DNA of 64,000 nt. It comes from Laterigemmans sp052161645. GTDB lineage: Bacteria > Planctomycetota > Planctomycetia > Pirellulales > Pirellulaceae. Positions 61,134-64,000 of the stretch are shown here, piece after piece. The stretch lies in the NCBI GenBank assembly GCA_052161645.1, contig CP197414.1; one strand, 5' to 3'. The notes beneath the pieces were generated by a model. It searched no databases, was not told the origin of the DNA, and saw nothing but the letters and a program-made list of their open reading frames with translations. The position numbers and the translations under genes were made by a program. Position 1 is the stretch's first letter, and each line of letters starts with the position of its first letter.

Positions 61134-62564
61134 TTAACCAAGCAGTGCTTTTACCACATGAGCTTCTTCCACTCCCGTCAAACGAAAGTCGAGTCCTTGG
61201 AACTTATAAGTCAAACGCTGATGATCAATCCCCAACATATGCAGCATGGTGGCGTGAAAGTCACGGACATGGACCTTGTCCTCAATCGCGTTGTAGCCAA
61301 ACTCATCGGTCGCCCCGTAGCTGGTACCGCCCTTGACGCCCCCGCCAGCCAAGAAAATTGAAAATCCTTTTATATGGTGATCCCGTCCGCTTCCTTGTGC
61401 CATTGGCGTGCGTCCAAACTCCCCGCCCCAAACAATCAACGTATCCTTCAGCATATCACGTTGCTTTAAGTCCTGAATTAAAGCGGTGGTGGCTTGATCG
61501 ACCAGCTTGGCCGTTTGCGCGACGCCATTCTTGACACCACCGTGGTGATCCCATCCCCGATGATACAACTGAATGAAACGGACACCGCGCTCGGCCAACC
61601 TGCGTGCCAGTAAACAATTACTGGCAAACGAGCCATCACCAGGGGTGCATCCATATTGCTCCACAATATGCTGCGGCTCGTTTGACATATCGGTCAATTC
61701 GGGGACTGAAGCTTGCATCCGAAAAGCCATCTCGTAACCGGCCAGGCGAGTCGTAATCTCCGGATCTTGCAATTCCTGATTACGCAACGAATTAATCTTA
61801 CTAACGGCGTCGACAATGTCTCGCTGCTGACTGGTCCCCACGCCGGCGGGATTATTGACGTAATGGACGGGGCTGCCCGTTGAGTACATCTGCACTCCTT
61901 GGAAGCGACTCGGCAAAAACCCCGAGTGCCATTGGCGGGAGCTGATCGGTTGACTTTGGCCGCCACCTTCGCTGGTCAACACAATAAACCCGGGTAGGTT
62001 TTCGGTTTCAGCGCCCAACCCGTAGAGTACCCAGGAACCCATTGAGGGCCGCCCGCTGATCGCCGTGCCCGTGTTGAAGAACGTGTGCGCCGGGTCGTGA
62101 TTAATTTGCTCAGTGTGCATCGATTTAACAACGCACATTTCATCAGCTACTTTGCCTAGATGACTAAACGCATCAGAGACCAACAAACCGCTTTCCCCAC
62201 GCGGGGTAAATCCATGTTGGGGCCCCATCACCGTCAACTTCTGGCCCTGCAGCTGGGCAATCGGTTGTCCGGCCGTGACCGACTCGGGCATTTGTTTGCC
62301 GTCCATTTCGGCCAACATCGGCTTATAGTCAAACGTCTCCAGATGGCTCGGGCCTCCAGCCATGCAAAGGTGGATGACCCGTTTGACTCGCGGTGGATGA
62401 TGCGGCGAGGCCAGCACTCCGCCGATGCCACCCACATGTTGCTTTGTCGAATCATTGGCCTGGGAAATCGCTTCTGATTTCAGCAACGATGCCAAGGCAA
62501 TTGAACCAATACCCGTGCGACGCAAGAACGTGCGACGGGCGAGTTGGTTGAGTAATGGTGACAT
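61134..62564 (-). CDS. DUF1501 Tat-exported protein
   Basis: The 476-residue protein has a Tat signal (LARRTFLRRTGIGSIALASL). The DUF1501 core follows: VIHLCMAGGPSHLETFDYKP, CVVKSMHTEQINHDPAHTFF, VRFIQLYHRGWDHHGGVKNG, LIVWGGEFGRTPMAQGSGRD and FSIFLAGGGVKGGTSYGATD. It lies 9 nt downstream of the DUF1553 gene on the same strand, the usual order for this planctomycete pair. It differs enough from the DUF1501 protein at 37357 to be a different subfamily. Confidence 0.94.
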   Translation of the reverse strand: MSPLLNQLARRTFLRRTGIGSIALASLLKSEAISQANDSTKQHVGGIGGVLASPHHPPRVKRVIHLCMAGGPSHLETFDYKPMLAEMDGKQMPESVTAGQPIAQLQGQKLTVMGPQHGFTPRGESGLLVSDAFSHLGKVADEMCVVKSMHTEQINHDPAHTFFNTGTAISGRPSMGSWVLYGLGAETENLPGFIVLTSEGGGQSQPISSRQWHSGFLPSRFQGVQMYSTGSPVHYVNNPAGVGTSQQRDIVDAVSKINSLRNQELQDPEITTRLAGYEMAFRMQASVPELTDMSNEPQHIVEQYGCTPGDGSFASNCLLARRLAERGVRFIQLYHRGWDHHGGVKNGVAQTAKLVDQATTALIQDLKQRDMLKDTLIVWGGEFGRTPMAQGSGRDHHIKGFSIFLAGGGVKGGTSYGATDEFGYNAIEDKVHVRDFHATMLHMLGIDHQRLTYKFQGLDFRLTGVEEAHVVKALLG

Positions 62565-62573
62565 GGCTGGGGC

Positions 62574-64000
62574 TCAATAACGAGTGATAGTTTCGTGTAG
62601 ATTCAACAAAACGCGAGCGACGCTGGTCCAAGCTGCCATTTCGGCGACTGGCAAATCTTGGGGAACCGCGGCGTTGCCCGTGGCGATCAACTGCTCCGCC
62701 GCCTCGAGGTCATTTTCGTAATGCGCCAAGTGTTGCTGATGCAGCGCCAACAAGGTTTCCCGAACCGCTTCGCTCGGGGCGCGAGATACAACGGTGCGAT
62801 GGGCCCACTGCAAGCGTGCTTCGACCGTCTCACCCCCTTCGCTCATAATTCGCTCAGCGAACACGCGAGCGGCTTCCACGAACGTGGGATCGTTTAACAG
62901 CACCAGCGATTGTAACGGAGTATTCGACTTGGCCCGCTGAGCGGTGCATTCTTCACGGCTGGGCGCATCGAAGGCTTTCAACATCGGATGTAAAAATGTC
63001 CGTTGCCAATGCGTGTACAGACCGCGACGATATTGAGCGTCACCACCATCGGCTTGGTAGGTGCGACGGGGGAAATTCAGCTGAGCGTAATATCCTGCCG
63101 GTTGATATGGCCTGACGCTGGGGCCTCCAATTTGCTCCACCAACAGCCCACTGGTCGCCAACACCGTGTCCCGCACCATCTCGGCATCGATCGTAAATCG
63201 CTGTTGCCGGGCGAATAGGTCATTATAAGGATCTTGTGTTTGCAAACTTTGACTCGGCAGCGAAGATCGCTGATAGGTTTGACTGAGTACGATCGCACGT
63301 ACAATGTGCTTGATATCCCAGTCCGAATCCACAAACTCAAGCGCCAAGCCATCGAGCAATTCCGGATAGGAGGGATAGCTGCCCTGCCCTCCAAAATCAT
63401 CAACGCTGGCACAGATACCGCGACCAAACAGCAGACTCCACAGCCGGTTTACCATCGTCCGCGCGGTTAATGGATTGTCGTCACGACACAGCCACTGGGC
63501 GAAGTCCAGCCGGTTGGCACGACGATCCGAAACCGAAAGGGTTCCTAGGAACCCGGGAATTGCCGGTTCGACGATTTGCCCCGAGTCATCCATCCAGTTC
63601 CCCCGCGGCAGCACCCGAATCGTGCGCGGCTCAACCGATTTGGAAATGACCGTTTCAGGTGCTGAATCATAGACCGCTTGGCGTTGTTTTCGCAAACTTT
63701 CAATCTCAGCCTTGAGCGCCACCATCTCGGCCGCTTGGCTGAGATAGTGTTCGCTAACTAGGCTCGCCTGCTCGGCAGTTCGTTCTCCGCTGGCAACCTG
63801 AATCGCCTCCACGACGGCTTTGGGCATCCCTTCCATTAACAACACACCCGCTTTATCCCAATAAGCCGAACCGCCGAATTGGGTGAACGCCATGCCGTTT
63901 ACTTTCTTGCCAGCGGCCAAACCGACCTCGGTAGCGGAGACTTCCAACCGGGCCCAAGTGCCTGGCTTCGGCAACCCTCCGGCTCGGCGGTAAGCCACTG
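62574..64000 (-). CDS. DUF1553 planctomycete protein (5-prime end beyond the window)
   Basis: At least 474 residues are encoded and the frame is open at the window edge, so the N-terminus, probably with DUF1549 and a cytochrome-c-like domain, is missing. The visible part has a beta-sandwich segment (TWARLEVSATEVGL, AFTQFGGSAYWDKAG) followed by DUF1553: LDFAQWLCRDDNPLTARTMV, NRLWSLLFGRGI, DWDIKHIVRAIVLSQTYQRS and LQSLVLLNDPTFVEAARVF. It is co-transcribed with the DUF1501 gene, 9 nt apart. A short GTG start at 63998 is not credible as the true start. Confidence 0.9.
   Translation of the reverse strand, partial: VAYRRAGGLPKPGTWARLEVSATEVGLAAGKKVNGMAFTQFGGSAYWDKAGVLLMEGMPKAVVEAIQVASGERTAEQASLVSEHYLSQAAEMVALKAEIESLRKQRQAVYDSAPETVISKSVEPRTIRVLPRGNWMDDSGQIVEPAIPGFLGTLSVSDRRANRLDFAQWLCRDDNPLTARTMVNRLWSLLFGRGICASVDDFGGQGSYPSYPELLDGLALEFVDSDWDIKHIVRAIVLSQTYQRSSLPSQSLQTQDPYNDLFARQQRFTIDAEMVRDTVLATSGLLVEQIGGPSVRPYQPAGYYAQLNFPRRTYQADGGDAQYRRGLYTHWQRTFLHPMLKAFDAPSREECTAQRAKSNTPLQSLVLLNDPTFVEAARVFAERIMSEGGETVEARLQWAHRTVVSRAPSEAVRETLLALHQQHLAHYENDLEAAEQLIATGNAAVPQDLPVAEMAAWTSVARVLLNLHETITRY

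Noticed and set aside
1..64000. tRNA, rRNA, integrase, transposase or attachment site
   Set aside because: None was recognised on either strand; the accessory look of some parts comes from planctomycete-specific families, not from a mobile element.

Overview
The window is a chromosomal segment of a planctomycete, most likely a Pirellulaceae-type bacterium (Rhodopirellula/Blastopirellula relatives; the genus cannot be told from here). The evidence is the protein repertoire: prepilin-like DUF1559 proteins with the H-X9-DG ending, DUF1501 Tat-exported proteins paired with DUF1549/DUF1553 proteins, a BBP7-type outer-membrane barrel, a SelL-related redox protein, and many genes without a clear Shine-Dalgarno sequence. 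There is no tRNA, rRNA, CRISPR array, insertion sequence or phage. Mobile-type DNA is limited to small palindromic repeats.

Layout. 1-10.6 kb: a DUF1328 micro-protein, a DUF900 hydrolase lipoprotein, a SelL-like redox membrane protein behind an unusually short SecA, a BBP7 barrel, a DUF151 nuclease-like protein, glycogen branching enzyme and a degenerate RNase H-like protein. 10.9-24.1 kb (minus): a six-gene operon, MoxR ATPase > DUF58 > BatA-like > VWA/GATase-like > 1743-residue coiled-coil protein > squalene-cyclase-like toroid, with every junction a 4-bp NTGA overlap. 24.4-27.2 kb: HIT protein, RsmC-like methyltransferase and BioF. 27.5-29.0 kb: a DUF1559-lipoprotein pair. 29.2-32.9 kb (minus): PhzF, a purple-acid-phosphatase-like protein and a His-rich coiled-coil protein.

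33.2-40.3 kb (plus): a tightly packed surface cassette of DUF1559, lipoprotein, DUF1549/1553, a DUF1559-like protein without the prepilin motif, DUF1501 and a seven-EF-hand protein. 40.4-45.2 kb (minus): pyruvate dehydrogenase aceE-aceF with a translationally coupled DinB-fold gene. 45.4-52.1 kb: ThuA-like protein, two membrane proteins, gyrB, a TIM-barrel isomerase and a small basic protein. 52.6-57.1 kb: exbB-exbD-exbD-large helical-repeat protein. 57.0-64 kb: a methyltransferase, GAPDH with a strong terminator, a sialidase-like protein, a decayed phosphoribosyltransferase pseudogene, and a DUF1553-DUF1501 pair running off the right edge.

Most striking: (1) a family of hairpin repeats (34.2, 38.7, 40.3 kb) whose arms carry compensatory base changes, one copy of which is translated as the N-terminus of the EF-hand protein; (2) the six-gene operon with uniform overlaps; (3) the surface cassette; (4) a 711-residue SecA that ends just after the second motor domain.
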